The notes under the pieces are model-generated. The model was given only the letters and a program-made list of their open reading frames with translations, ran no database searches and was not told the DNA's origin. Position numbers and translations under genes: made by a program. Of a DNA stretch of 64,000 nt, positions 36,168-47,929 are shown piece by piece. This stretch comes from Dryococelus australis (Eukaryota > Arthropoda > Insecta > Phasmatodea > Phasmatidae), in the NCBI GenBank assembly GCA_029891345.1, contig CM056993.1:226530924-226594923 (forward strand). The letters are read 5' to 3'. Each line of letters opens with the position of its first letter. Positions within the stretch are counted from its first letter, which is position 1.

Positions 36168-36795
36168 TTAAGTTATAATTATATTGTTCGTAGAGTACAG
36201 CAGAACAATCCATAAAATTATCAAATGATTTATTATTCTTGGCTTACTGTGGTCCAGGTATGTATGTATGTCTTTTGCAGCTACTAACTTATTTCCAACA
36301 ACACGACCTTTTAAAGTACTCTTGAATGCTGGTTGTTTAAGGTGGAATCCGTTCGATGTGGTTTCGCCAACAGCTAGTAGAGGTCGTTTCTTAGCTGCTG
36401 ATATTCGACCTTTACACTTCTTGCTATGTCTCTTCACCTTATCGCCGTGTTTGAACAGACTTTTGCATTATATGCATCGTTGCATAGCACAGGAAGGGCC
36501 CTTCTCACAAGTAGTTTTTTCATTCTTCCTTGCACTTTGTCTGTAGGCAAATATTTTTTTCAGATTAACATCAAACAAGCCTTGGTAAAGTCGTCGATGA
36601 CAACACTGCTGTAGATGTACCATCCGAAGAAGTCGATGGCGCTGTCGATGTCTCGCCTGAAGAAGTCGATGACATTGTAGGTGCCATGCCTGAAGGAGAT
36701 GTTGGTGGTGCTGCTGTCGCACATGCACAATATGCAGAATTTGATAGCACTGTACCACTCTCAGGTAGTGATGGACCAGCAACCGTTGGCTCCAT
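36168..36795 (-). pseudogene. P3 left-arm gene remnant: Ser/Thr-rich plus C2HC zinc finger
   Basis: On the minus strand a Ser/Thr/Ala-rich start (MEPTVAGPSLPESGTV, SGMAPTMSSTSSGETST) runs 36795-36571. A one-base frame shift then leads to IFAYRQSARKNEKTTCEKG, CAMQRCI, a TAA stop, then CKSLFKHGDKVKRHSKKC. Ignoring the stop, the last part fits a zinc finger C-X2-C-X12-H-X3-C. A basic tail (GRISAAKKRPLL) follows, then sequence running out at 36168. The right arm carries the same gene on the plus strand (47.93-48.33 kb), so the frame is shared by descent. The protein family is not recognised. A DNA-binding role is inferred only from the zinc finger and basic tail. Confidence 0.6.
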
Positions 36796-37053
36796 AATAC
36801 TTATATTCCATCTGCTGACATGAGCATAGACGAAGTGCTTTTCCCGACTGCCACTGTCAAACTAATATTTCTAACAGGTTCTAACAGGAACCCAGCTCCA
36901 TATATACTCGCAAGAAGGGACCTTGCCATCCAATGTCCCCACACATCATAACTCAAGTTTACAGAAACTATAGCGTTCAGACGAGCTGAAATAAAAACAT
37001 GCCTACCATCTGTTAAATTAGCAAAACTTAACCTACTAAAGCCCAAAAAGCGA

Positions 37054-37122
37054 AGCCTATCCTAACCTAACATACCAGAGGCCAGAAAAAATCTGAAATA
37101 ACCTAACATAACCTAACCTACA
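37054..37122 (-). repeat. Short TTAGG-like (CCTAA) tract
   Basis: CCTATCCTAACCTAACAT and AACCTAACATAACCTAACCT contain several CCTAA pentamers, the complement of the common insect telomere unit TTAGG. The tract is short, interrupted and internal, so it may simply be chance or a decayed interstitial repeat. Confidence 0.35.
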
Positions 37123-37309
37123 ATAGTCTAAAGAAAATTTTATTTATAATAAGCCCACAAATATCCTACATGTCTAGTATTACTTCAGCCACTTAAGAAA
37201 AGTTGACATTTCTAAAAATCAGAAAGACACTTCAAACAGACTGCGGCCAATCAGCACTTTGAGTAACACTCACCTTACACTTACAAATAAACAGTCGGAA
37301 CAAGCAGAA

Positions 37310-37678
37310 TCTTTATATATATAATTCTTCTGTGCGTGTGTATGTCACTGAACTCCTCCTAAACGGCTGGACCGATTTTGATGAAATATTTTGTGTGTGT
37401 TCAAGTGGATTCGAGAATGGTTTAGATTCACAATTCGGTCCACTACAAAATGTTTTTTTAATAACTTTTTTATTTATAAGTTATTGTTGATCTTGGAATG
37501 TTTTACATCGATAGGTCGAATTGTGGTAACTGTACATGTGATGACGTCAGGTATTGTAATAACTTTTTTTATAAAAATTTTCATCAAAACGGTCCATTTT
37601 GTTACAACTTATTAAAAAAAGTTTGAAATTTTCGGATTTAAGACATATGTACAGGACAACGTCTGTCGGGTCCACTAG
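37310..37678 (+). mobile_element. Non-autonomous Helitron-like element (369 bp)
   Basis: Starts with TCTTTATATATATAATTCTT after an A and ends with GTCGGGTCCACTAG before a T, matching the 5'-TC, 3'-CTRR and A|T insertion rule of Helitrons. A short GC stem (GGAC...GTCC) lies just before the CTAG end. Internal sequence (AACTCCTCCTAAACGGCTGG, ACCGATTTTGATGAAAT) is of a type common in insect genomes. It is present in the left arm of P3 only, so it inserted after the arms formed. It carries no RepHel protein. Confidence 0.6.
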
Positions 37679-40600
37679 TTATATATAAAATGCAATATAG
37701 CCAAATAGAAAGTCACACACAATCACATTTACTCAAACAACCATACATTCAAGTCCAGTGCATATCACAATAACCTTTACCATCTGTCAAAATAACATAA
37801 TCAACTGATGCCAGATTAAAATATACTCACCACTTATACCACCCAATAGAATTCAATAATTTCTTGGCCCACACCCAATGAAATATAACAAAAATCGTAA
37901 CTCCACTACGTCTGTCATAACATTATTACCATCACACACCAGCCAACTATCATACCATCCACAAAACAAACAAACTGATTTAACAAGTCAACCATACCAA
38001 TAAATGCACCGGAAAACTTGCATTGTCACATAACTCCCGCCTACCCAACATCCATATGTAGGTATATAAAACGAAGTGATACTGAGTACCATACCATTTA
38101 TACCTTTCACAAAAACACCAGTCAAACTCAGTCACACTACACAGATCATATCAACAACTATTCTAACCAACATGCCCGTTATACCATCCATCATAGCTCA
38201 ATTATATGAAGCAACTAGAGAGTTAAAACCTGCTCATAACCTAACACCCATTCCACCTGCTCTACTAGTGTACACCATAGACTATAAATGATCCCTAATG
38301 ACCCCAAAATGACAATGAATGGTTCATAAATGACCCATAATTACTCCTGAATGACCGAAATGCACCACATGCTGTAACTCAAACATACCCCACACTATTC
38401 AGTCCACACAGACCTTAGCCAAAATTTTACCTATTACTCAAACCATTGTTCTACTGACGTCAGACGAAATATACTCACTGCCCACTATAACTAAAGCATA
38501 CCACAAAGATCCAGCAAACACAATCGTTACCAAGATGTTCCTACCACTGACACCATCTGCTCTACAATCCTCCCCATGACTACAATATATTCATCACTTA
38601 TAACCTCCACTAGAATTTAAGCATAACTCAGCCCACGCCCACTAACATATAACCACAATTATAATTCAAACATGTCTTTCATAGCATCATTGCCATCAGA
38701 CACCAGCCAAATATCATAACACCCATCCAACATCTCATCTGATTAAACAAACAATTGATACCAATAATAATGCTAACCTCCGCACCTCAGATATACAAAA
38801 CAAAATGTGAGTAACCCTGCTGACCAGAAGTACATGGTACTATACCAACCATCATCCAGCATACTTCAGTCAAGCCACACAGATCACATTGTAGTCAGAC
38901 AATGCAACATAATAGTTACTTATTGCCTACCACCCATACCACCCACTAACCACACCAACAACATAAAGGGTGACAACCCTCCAGCATACCAAAACCCAAT
39001 ATCAGCCATCAAACCAATTAATTATGCCAGCCATTCATACTTATATTTTCTCCACAAAATCCACCAGGTAACATATCTACGGTATACTTAACAGCCACAT
39101 CAACAACCCAAAGTTACTGAGAACCAAAACAGATTGTATACCATTCACCATGTCACTAGCATGCCTCAGCCATGTAAGGTCGAATGCCGTACAACCCAGA
39201 AAACCAACATTCTCTATCATATAAATATATCAACGAACCTCTACAACGGATAACCATATCAATCTAAACATAAAGCTGAAACCATATATTTCACTCCAAC
39301 CAAAACATACCTCAGCTGTGCTATTAACAATACAAAATACAGGCCATATCAACCACCATACATCATACTTACTGATCAATCGTAACAGTCAGCTATATTG
39401 ACAACCATTTCAGCCCATCTGAATTCACCAGTTACACATATAACTAAGCCATACCAGTGGCCGAGACAATTAAATATTTCAATCACAACCACCAACCATG
39501 CTATCCTAAGATCTATAATATTAATGTAATCCTTTATGGCACCCAAACAGTCTTAATTCTCAAATAATATATCCTACTATCATATCATACTATCCAAACA
39601 CAACATCTAAGCATTCTGCCCCTCTCAAAATAACTAAACATCTTATCAAACCATTCCACTCTTCCAAAATAATCACACAATTAGACAATTCACCCCACAC
39701 CATCGAAGCTACACTTTTTTATGCTGCGAAACTAACCGAACATATGATCATGACATGCAAAACAACATAACAGCTATACTGACCATACACACAAACCAAT
39801 TGTACAACCAAGTTTTACAGTTAGGTTATACCATTAATATATACCCGCCATAAAAACAGATCAAACCATACAGAGAATCCACAATGGTAGATAATACCAT
39901 TATGTTACTCCATCCATTTCAACTATTCCAAGAGACAACCAACCATTAATGCATGTCCAGAGACCATACAAACAAAAACGTACTAGTCAGGCATACCAAC
40001 CAAACAAATTACAAATCAAGCTACCTATAACATTCTTGCAGATCGGTCATATAGTAGAAACATTCTAAAACACCTCTGCCAATGATTAGTCTACATACAA
40101 TTCCTATTTTCAGACTGACGAACATAATATTCAAGTCATATATTTCGACCTTCTATACTAGCCATAGCACCTGTCATCATAACCTACTGCCCTCCTGTTA
40201 AACATTCATACATACATGCTACGCTCAGAGACAAACCTATTCCGTCAAAAAACTTCCCTACCATCAACTCAAATTACTTCAATGTTTCAATCACACATTT
40301 CAGACATCGCTAATACTGTACTGATAGGCCATACAAGAAAGATACACCACAAAACCAGTCAGCCATAACAACCAATTTAACGGATCATGTTATCATACAA
40401 TCCATTTTTCAAGTGAATTGTAGGCATAGAAAATGTACCAACAATCCACACCGACCATACACATAAATGAAAAACAAATGTCTATGAACGAACTATGCAT
40501 GCATGTCAAACCAGTAGACCACACCACCAGACTAAATTACAATAATGACCTACAAGTCATATCGGCCTCTTATTCTGTTACTCGCACAGGAAGACAAATG

Positions 40601-42100
40601 ACCTGCTGTATGCTTTGCACTCTGTTATAATCTGCTGGTGTTATATTATACACAGAATTAGCAGGAGTGTGCGGAGAGGACTTAATTGATTGCAGAGAGG
40701 TGTGCGAATAGGTGTAGATGTGTGCGGTGCCTGCGGTGCTAACTGTGGTGCGTGCGGTGCATGCAGTGCTAAATATGGTGCATGCTGTGCTAACTGTGGT
40801 GCGTTTGGTGCTAACTGTGGTGCGTGAGATCCTAACTGCGGGGTTGATTGCAGTTGCAGAGAACCAGTGCTACAAGTTTAAGAATATCTATTCAAAATGT
40901 CACTCCTAGTAGAAACTGGCATAGTCTCGCCCGCATACACATTTTCAATACTGGTAAAACATCATCACGATTTGAAGACCTTGCAAATTTAAGGTTTTTA
41001 TTAAGATTCTGCTATCAGTCGAGACAATGTTTCGTTTGCTAGAAACTGGTCTCTCACTACTATCGACATAATATTAATTAAATTTAACGGCCAGCATTCC
41101 CTAATGCACCACCAACTATATGGTAGGAACCTGTCATCCACCCAACTAAAAAATGCTTCAGCTATTGTGCTATATACGATGTCATAACATCTATTGACAA
41201 AACATACCGAACGAAATACACATTCGTACGAAATATACATACAAAGTAATATATAAAAATAGCTGTAATATAATGCAATTCCGGTTACATGGCCAGATCA
41301 TAACTACCTACAGTCTTTACCATTTGACCATTTCAGCTAGAAGAGCCATTCCAACAAAGCTACCATCACAATAAATCCTGTAAAATATTTCAACGATTTA
41401 TTCTAACAAACTATTCACTCATGTTATACCAATCATATTTTCCTTTCATACAGAGCATCCTTACAGAAGAACCAACGATACAGAACTGTCATGTAAATAG
41501 ATCATATAACCAAACTTGCAAATCATATGTTCCAACCAAATAAAAAATCCCAACTATCAATAATCCCAACCCATAACACAGTACACCGCCCATTTAGATG
41601 TACCAAAACATTATCGAATAACATAATTACTACCATATCATACTGGCAGAACATACCAATTACCCAACCAAATATTCCAAATTCCTACTAGCCATAGTAT
41701 AACACAATACCATCCATTCGCAAAGACACAATACCAAACAAACTAATCCTACAGACAAGTTATACCTGCAATCGAACCGAAAATATTGCAAACCAACTAT
41801 AATCTAATACTATGAAAATATTAGATCCAAATACATTGACGATCATGTCATTATGTTTAAAAAAAAAACAGCCACAACAATGAAACAAGACCATTTCTAC
41901 CATTTAAAATAAACACCTACCTTCCATAAGATTCCAATCACACTATGCATATTTTATAACATTACCTTTACATTTCTCGCATGACATACTATTTCCAACA
42001 GTATGGAGTTCAGCCCTCTCTAACATTAAGCTTTTTTCACGCCATTACTTATTACTAATTTTTTTTTTTCACAGCAACAACATTGTTTTCCAGCTAATGT
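37679..42100 (+). repeat. P3 left arm, A/C-rich G-poor middle
   Basis: About 4.3 kb of plus strand made largely of A, C and T with few G, full of phrases such as ACCATACC, AACCACACC and CCATACAA. It is not a strict tandem repeat. It includes sections matching P1 (38160-38260 with 2362-2460) and P2 (38370-38480 with 24775-24880). The right arm has the mirror T/G-rich region at 44.95-47.8 kb. Open frames of 60-95 codons are composition artefacts. Confidence 0.7.
40713..40885 (+). pseudogene. Cys-rich repeat frame, P3 left arm
   Basis: In the frame starting VDVCGACGANCGACGACSA a short repeat of Cys-Gly-Ala and Ala-Asn-Cys-Gly-Ala continues to a TGA stop at 40827-40829, then goes on as NCGVDCSCREPVLQV and a second stop. 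The right arm has the same sequence on the minus strand, open there (46128-46619). Spaced Cys could bind metal or form disulphides, but the underlying DNA is also a simple TGYGGTGCT-like tandem repeat, so coding is uncertain. Confidence 0.4.
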
Positions 42101-42335
42101 TAGGATAATCGAAGAAGGTACGTGTATAGGTATATCCTCAGTACCTGACTTCATACCACCAGAGGCTTGCTTCATCTTCAGTCAGAGAAGAACTCTTATA
42201 TCCAGACTACTACCAAAGTGGTTCCTTTCAAAACTGACTCAAGCAGACTGACTTCTGCAGACTGACTCCTACCAAGACCGAACAACATTTGAGTTTTTAC
42301 CGAGAGCACGCAGATGCCTGTATATACATATTCTG
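42100..42335 (+). other. Conserved block near the P3 centre, left arm
   Basis: Mirrors 44680-44950. In one frame both arms read CFIFSQRRT, then S.LLPKWFLS.LT, with stops following. Similarity at the protein level follows from DNA similarity, so this may or may not have been an exon. Confidence 0.4.
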
Positions 42336-42426
42336 TAGCCAACAACAGGTACCTGGGAACTGAAGAAACCCACAATTTAACATAATATTTATTAGTTTTC
42401 TAAGCAGTTTGCAATAATCAATCAGA

Positions 42427-42459
42427 GTGTGTGTGTATATATATATATATATCAATCAG

Positions 42460-42531
<72 letters not shown>

Positions 42532-42560
42532 AGTGTGTGTATATATATATATATATATAT
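42427..42560. repeat. Interrupted (TG)n/(TA)n microsatellite
   Basis: Three runs of GTGTGT(TA)n are separated by ATCAATCAGA or ATCAGAGA. The last run is the insertion site of the Tc1-like element. Confidence 0.95.
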
Positions 42561-43730
42561 ACCAAAAAGTTATTGGGCACCCGTGAACACATATAATTCG
42601 TTACGTCAGTTGACTTGTGTGGCCACCATACACTGCAGGCCGGAGTAGAACCAGTTGACAAGGAGATGGCACGAGGTACAGAGCTATCGGACTTCGATAA
42701 GGGCGTGGTTGTGGCCTGCCATCTCAGTTAGCTGTCTAGCCGGACGATTGTACGGAAGGTAAACAGGCCCAAATCAACTGTCGCGTTCGTCCTGCATAAG
42801 TGGAAGGTCGATGGGCATTGGGCCAATGCTGCAAGTTCTGGGCGACCTCCAATCTTGACCGACAGAAATCGCAAAACCCTGAAACGTGAAATTGTCAAAT
42901 ATAGGGCACAACGCATGGCTACAATCCGACAGGAGTTTCATGCAGCAACAGGAGTATCGGTTTCCATTGGAACATTGCATACCCACCGACTTGGATATTT
43001 CGGAAGAGCAGCTGCACATAAGCCCAATATCACGACAAAGAATAAAACTTGGCGACTCAGGTGGTGTTTGGACCGTCGCAACTGGACACTGGAGCAGTGG
43101 AAATCGGTCCTTTGCAGTGATGAGTCGAGGTTTACATTATTCCGGTCCGATGGACGTGTACGGGTGTGGCGTCTACCCGGGGAACGGCTTCTGCCGGAGT
43201 GTATAGTGCCAACTAGGAAATTCGGTGGTGGTGGAGTGATGGTGTGGGGGTGTAGGACCGCTTGTGTTTGTCTGTGATAACATATACACAGAGGGCTTTT
43301 GTAACATTCTGGATAATGAAATGCTCCCAACATTGTGGTGTTTTTACGGAATGGACCCGTGTTACTTCCAGGATGACAATGCCAGGTGACATGTTCCAAG
43401 GGCTACTATGCTGTGGTACGCCGACAACAATATTCGCCGATTGGACTGGCCCGCTCAGAGCCTCGACCTCAACATTATATAACATCTTTGGGACGAATTG
43501 GATCGCCGGTGAGGGCTCGTCAGGCGCGGACAAAATCCATTGCTCAACTTATGGAATGGTTGCAAGAGGATTGGCGACGAAGCCGCATGGATGTCCTGCA
43601 AACACTCGTAGAGAGCATGCCAGGCAGGGTGGCTGCTGTGTTATAGCCTCAAGAGTTGGCCCTACGAGATTCTAATGGGGTGACAACCACCAAGTAAACA
43701 TTGTATACAGGTGCCCAATTACTTTGTGGT
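42561..43730 (+). mobile_element. Tc1-like transposon (~1.17 kb)
   Basis: Terminal inverted repeats of about 25 bp: ACCAAAAAGTTATTGGGCAC at 42561 and, reversed, ACCACAAAGTAATTGGGCAC ending at 43730. It sits in a (TA)n tract on both sides, as expected of TA-targeting Tc1/mariner elements. The single gene is the transposase at 42666-43646. Confidence 0.9.
42666..43646 (+). pseudogene. Tc1-like DD34E transposase, inactivated
   Basis: Begins MARGTELSDFDKGVVVACHL, with a helix-turn-helix DNA-binding region in the first 110 residues (RTIVRKVNRPKSTV, SGRPPILTDR). The catalytic core shows VLCSDESRFTLF (first Asp, near 43115), WRLPGERLLPECIVPT and FGGGGVMVWGC, typical of Tc1. After about 43255 several frame changes occur, though later motifs (LPGWQ, then LMEWLQEDW and DVLQTLVESMPGRV) remain to the natural stop at 43644-43646. 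An in-frame TAG lies at about 42729. The D of the DN.R.H motif region and the last E cannot be read in a single frame. Length of about 325 codons fits the family. Confidence 0.9.
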
Positions 43731-43762
43731 GTGTGTGTATATATATATATACACACACACAC
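43731..43762. repeat. (GT)n(AT)n(AC)n microsatellite
   Basis: The right-hand remainder of the TA-type tract that the Tc1-like element entered. The sequence is near-palindromic. Confidence 0.9.
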
Positions 43763-44630
43763 GGTTCAGAATAAATAGCCGGATAGCCTTCCCGCTTTTA
43801 TTCACGGAGTAAATTTCTCATATTTAATTCGTAATTAACATCCAAAGTTTCATTGATACACATTCAAACAGGTATACTAAGGGTGTATATCCACATTTTT
43901 CGAGTTCTTATAACTTCACAGCTCACAAGTATTTCTTCATAGTCATACTCTTATGTATCTCAGTAAATTAATGTAGTCGTAATGATCTGCTTTCCACCGC
44001 GCCTATCAACGAAATGACAATCGTTATACATGATGCATGCTTAAATATACTATTAACACTACATGGCTGTCAGTTCGTGCTAACCGTCTCGGCTTGCCTC
44101 AGTTGTTGTCTGCTAGCAACGTAGCTGCAAAAGTACATGGTTGCTAGACTGTAATATAGAGGATATAATTAGACCGTTCGCTGTCTAGCCTGTGAAGTCA
44201 TACATTCAACCACCCATCTTCTTTACAGACGTCGATCTTTCACTGACGATTCAGCGAGAAAATACAAACACATGATAAGAAAAATTAAAAATATATATGG
44301 ACATGGGGAAGAGAAACATGAGAGCACGCAGAGAAAATGCTCATACATTTCTCACACCAGCAAGTAACCGAGAAAGTATAAAAGGTGCAGATACCGTCGT
44401 CTGCATATTTTTTGACTGTAAAAATTTACCTTAAGTCATAAATTTTTATATTACCATATAATATGTCTGTGGATATACAATACAATATTCATATAATATG
44501 CCTGTGGGCATATAACATATAGAAGTAAATAGTCTTATATTTCCTATACATAATTATAATTATGTATATTACAATTAGGTAATGCTACGTTTTTTATTAT
44601 TTTAGTACATATATATACACACACACACTG
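43763..44630. other. P3 centre (loop) sequence
   Basis: About 870 bp between the Tc1-like element and the right arm. No coding motif was recognised. No match to either arm was seen, so this is either the original loop of the palindrome or a later insertion. Confidence 0.5.
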
Positions 44631-44659
44631 GATGCTCATTGCAAAATACTTAGAACACT

Positions 44660-44950
44660 AATAAAATTAACGATAAATCAAGAGTTTTTTTTTCAGTCCC
44701 TGGGCACCTGTGGTTGCATGTACAAGCATCTGCATGCTCTCAGTAAGATTCAGTCTGCAGGAATCCTGAGGAGAACTGCTGCAGGAGTCAGTTCTGACAA
44801 AAACCACTTTGGTAGTAGACTGGATGTACGCGTTCGTCTCTGACTGAAAATGAAGCAATCCTCTGATGGTATGAAGTCAGATACTGATCATATATCTATA
44901 CATACAGCTTATTCGATTACCCTAGCATTAGTTGGAAAACAATGTTGCTA
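44660..44950 (-). other. Conserved block near the P3 centre, right arm
   Basis: Reverse-complement partner of 42100-42335. Minus-strand frame CFIFSQRRTRTSSLLPKWFL is shared with the left arm. Confidence 0.4.
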
Positions 44951-47800
44951 GTGTGGAAAAATTTTTTTTTTAAATAATAACTGATGGAATGAAAATACCA
45001 AAATTTTAGAGGAGGCAGATGTCTGGACTGTTACGGCCTGATGGACGTGGATGCAAGATATGAGAATTTAATGTTATAACATCTGGATGACATGACTGGG
45101 ATGTTATGGTAGGTAAATAGGTGGGTTGTTAGTATTATTGGTAGAAATGATATTTTATATAGTTGTGGCTTTTTTTCTATAACATTATTGCATGAATATC
45201 AAGAATTAGGTTCTAATAGTTTCGTAGGAATTGATGATGGTGGGTGTGTTCAGATAGTATGGCCTAGGTATTGTCAGATGGAATTATCTGCTAGAATTGT
45301 TGGTCGGGATTATTGGTAGAAATATTTTCAGTTCGATTGTTGGTATGGCTTATCTGTATGATTGGTTTGCTGGTACTGTATCTTAGCAAATGGATGGTGT
45401 GATGTAATAGTATGGCTGGTCATAATTTGGAATATTTGGTTGGGTAATTGGTATGATCTGCCAGTATAGTATGGTAAAATGTTTGTTGTTAGATGTTGTT
45501 GTGGTCTTTCTAAATGGACGGCGTGGTGTCTTATGGTCTGCGAGTATTCAGAGTTAGAAGGTTTTATTTGGCTGGAACATGTAATATGCTGGCCTGGTTG
45601 TATGACCTATTGAAATGGCATTTCGGTATAGATGTAAAGATGAACTGTATGACCTGACAAAGTTGTTGGTATTGCATGAGGAAATAGTTTGTTAGAATAA
45701 TGCGCTGAAATATTTCATAGGAGTGTCTCGATAGTAGATTTGTTGGTATGGTTCTTCTAGCTGATATGAGAAGATGGTAAGGACTGTATATATTTATTAT
45801 CTGTCCATTTAACCGAGATGACATTATATACGTTAATTTTTATATTACTTGTTAGAGATATTTTCGTACGAACAACTGTTTGATATTTTTTATCAGGTAG
45901 ATATGTTATGGCATCGGATATTGTATTATAGTTCGAGCATTTTTAGTTGGGTGGATGTAAGTTCTCACCAATTGGTTGATGGGTCTGTAGGGAATGCTGG
46001 TATGTAAATTTAATTTACTTAATTTCGACAGTGGCGAGAGAGTAACTATTATGATTGGGTGGTTTGATAGCATGTATCTAGCAAACGAAATATTGTCTCC
46101 ACAGTTAGCAAGAATTTATTAAGTACTTTAAATATGCAATGCGTCGTGATGAAGATATAGAAAATATGTATGATGATGAGACTTTGCATAGCCATAGCAC
46201 TGCCAGTTTTTACTAGGAGTGAACATTTTGAACTGACATTCTAAAACTTGTAACACTGTTTCTCTGCAACTGTAATCAGTACCGCAGTTAGCATCGCACG
46301 CTCCACAGTTAGCACCACACGCATTGCAGTTAGCACAGTATGCACCATATTTAGGACTACATGCAATGCACGCACCACAATTAGCACCACAGGCACCGCA
46401 CACATCTACTGGCACACTGCTCTGCAATCCATTCACTCCTCTCCGCACACTCCCGCTCATTCTGTGTATAGTATAACACCAGCAGGTTATAACAGAGTGC
46501 ATAGCATACAGCAGGACATTCGTCTTCCAGTGTGAGTAACAAAGGAAGAAGGTTAGGCATAGATAATGTACCATCAATTTATAACTACCATACATATATC
46601 TGAGACACAAATGTGTCATAGGTAGGGGAAGTTTTTTGACGTAATAGCTTTGTCTCTGAGCATGAAATGTCTATAGGTTTGTTAAACAAGAGGCGAAGTG
46701 GTATGATGACAGGTGTGACTGTTAGCATAAATGTTCGAAATGTGTGACTTGAATATTATGTTAGTCAGTCTGATAATATGAATTGTATGTAAGCTTATCA
46801 TTGGTAGAGTGTTTGTGCAGTATGACCTCTCTGCATTGTGGTTATATGTAGCTTCTTTGGTAATATGTTTGGATGTAATATCGTGATGGTATTGTTTTCC
46901 AGTGTGGGCTATCTTTATGGTTGGGTTTGCTTTTATGAATGGTACATCTTGATGGTATAACCTATCTGTAAGACTTGGTTGTACAGTTGTTTTGCTTGTA
47001 TTGTTAGTATAGTTGTTATGTTGATTTGTATGACCTGATCATATGTTCGGTTAATTTGGCAGTATGACAATAGTGTAGCTTTGATGGTGTGGGGGGAATG
47101 GTCTAATTGTGTGATTATTTTGTAACAGTGGAATGGTTTGTTGTGATGTTTAGTTATCATGAGAGGAGCAGAATGCTTAGCTTGTATGGTTGCTTAGTAT
47201 GATTGAATGGTATGGTATGGTAACCGGGAATTAAAGTTATATGCGTGTAATTGTGGGTTATATTAATAGTATTGATCTTACAATAATATGGTTGGAGTTT
47301 ATTAATTTAGAATTTGATTGGGTCGCTTGCTGGTATGGCTTGTTTATATGTGTAACTGGTGAAGTTAGATGGGCTGATATGGTAATCGATATAGCTACTG
47401 TTATGAATGATCAGTAACTATTATGATTGGGTGGTTTGATATAGCCTGAATTGTTAATAGCATGACTGATGTATGTTTTGGTTAGATGTATATATGGTTT
47501 GGGCTGTATTGTTTTGGTTGGTATGGTTATATGCTGTAGTAGTTCGTTGATATATTTGAAGGTTTAGTATGTTGGTATTCTGGGTTGTATGACTTTCGAC
47601 GTCGCATGGCTGAGGTAAACTAATAACTTGGGGGAGCATATTATATCCGTTTCGGTACTCAATACCATTGGTTTATCGTTATGATTGTTATGTATGCTGG
47701 AGGTATGTTACCAGGTAGGTTTTGTTGGAGCAGCTATTAGTATGGATTCCTTGCATAATTAACTAGTTTTATGTATTATATAGTGATGCTGGAGAGTTTT
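44951..47800 (-). repeat. P3 right arm, T/G-rich middle
   Basis: Mirror of the left-arm A/C-rich region: the plus strand is T/G-rich and C-poor, with phrases like GTATGGT and TGGTATGG. It is about 2.8 kb, shorter than the 4.3 kb on the left. Confidence 0.7.
46128..46619 (-). CDS. Cys-rich repeat ORF, P3 right arm (hypothetical)
   Basis: A 163-codon minus-strand frame, one of the longest uninterrupted frames in the window. Residues about 70-120 are a repeat of Cys-Gly-Ala-Cys and Ala-Asn-Cys units (VDVCGACGANCGACIAC, CNACGANCGACDANCGTDYS), followed by CRETVLQVLECQFKM. The N-terminal part includes a hydrophobic stretch (LCLTFFLCYSHW). The left arm carries the same region with stops. It could encode a small metal-binding or cross-linked protein of the element, or simply be an open tandem repeat. 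The family is not recognised. Confidence 0.35.
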   Translation of the reverse strand: MTHLCLRYMYGSYKLMVHYLCLTFFLCYSHWKTNVLLYAMHSVITCWCYTIHRMSGSVRRGVNGLQSSVPVDVCGACGANCGACIACSPKYGAYCANCNACGANCGACDANCGTDYSCRETVLQVLECQFKMFTPSKNWQCYGYAKSHHHTYFLYLHHDALHI

Positions 47801-47929
47801 TACATAGTATGTTATTGTTGATGTGTTTAATGACAGGGTCAATAATGAAAGACGCGTCATCTTAGCTCGTGTAAACAACTGGAATACATTATGGTATCAA
47901 ATGTTGCTGGTCTATCAAAGCCTGAGTTT

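Noticed and set aside
36580..36790. Plus-strand acidic reading (EEVDGAVDV-like) opposite the zinc-finger gene
   Set aside because: The minus-strand frame has the start codon, continues into a zinc finger and is matched in the right arm. The plus reading is its complement.
37691..42000. Several 60-95-codon frames in the A/C-rich region
   Set aside because: Few G on this strand means few stop codons beginning with TG or containing AG. The frames have low-complexity Thr/Asn/Pro/His composition and are not conserved in P1 or P2.
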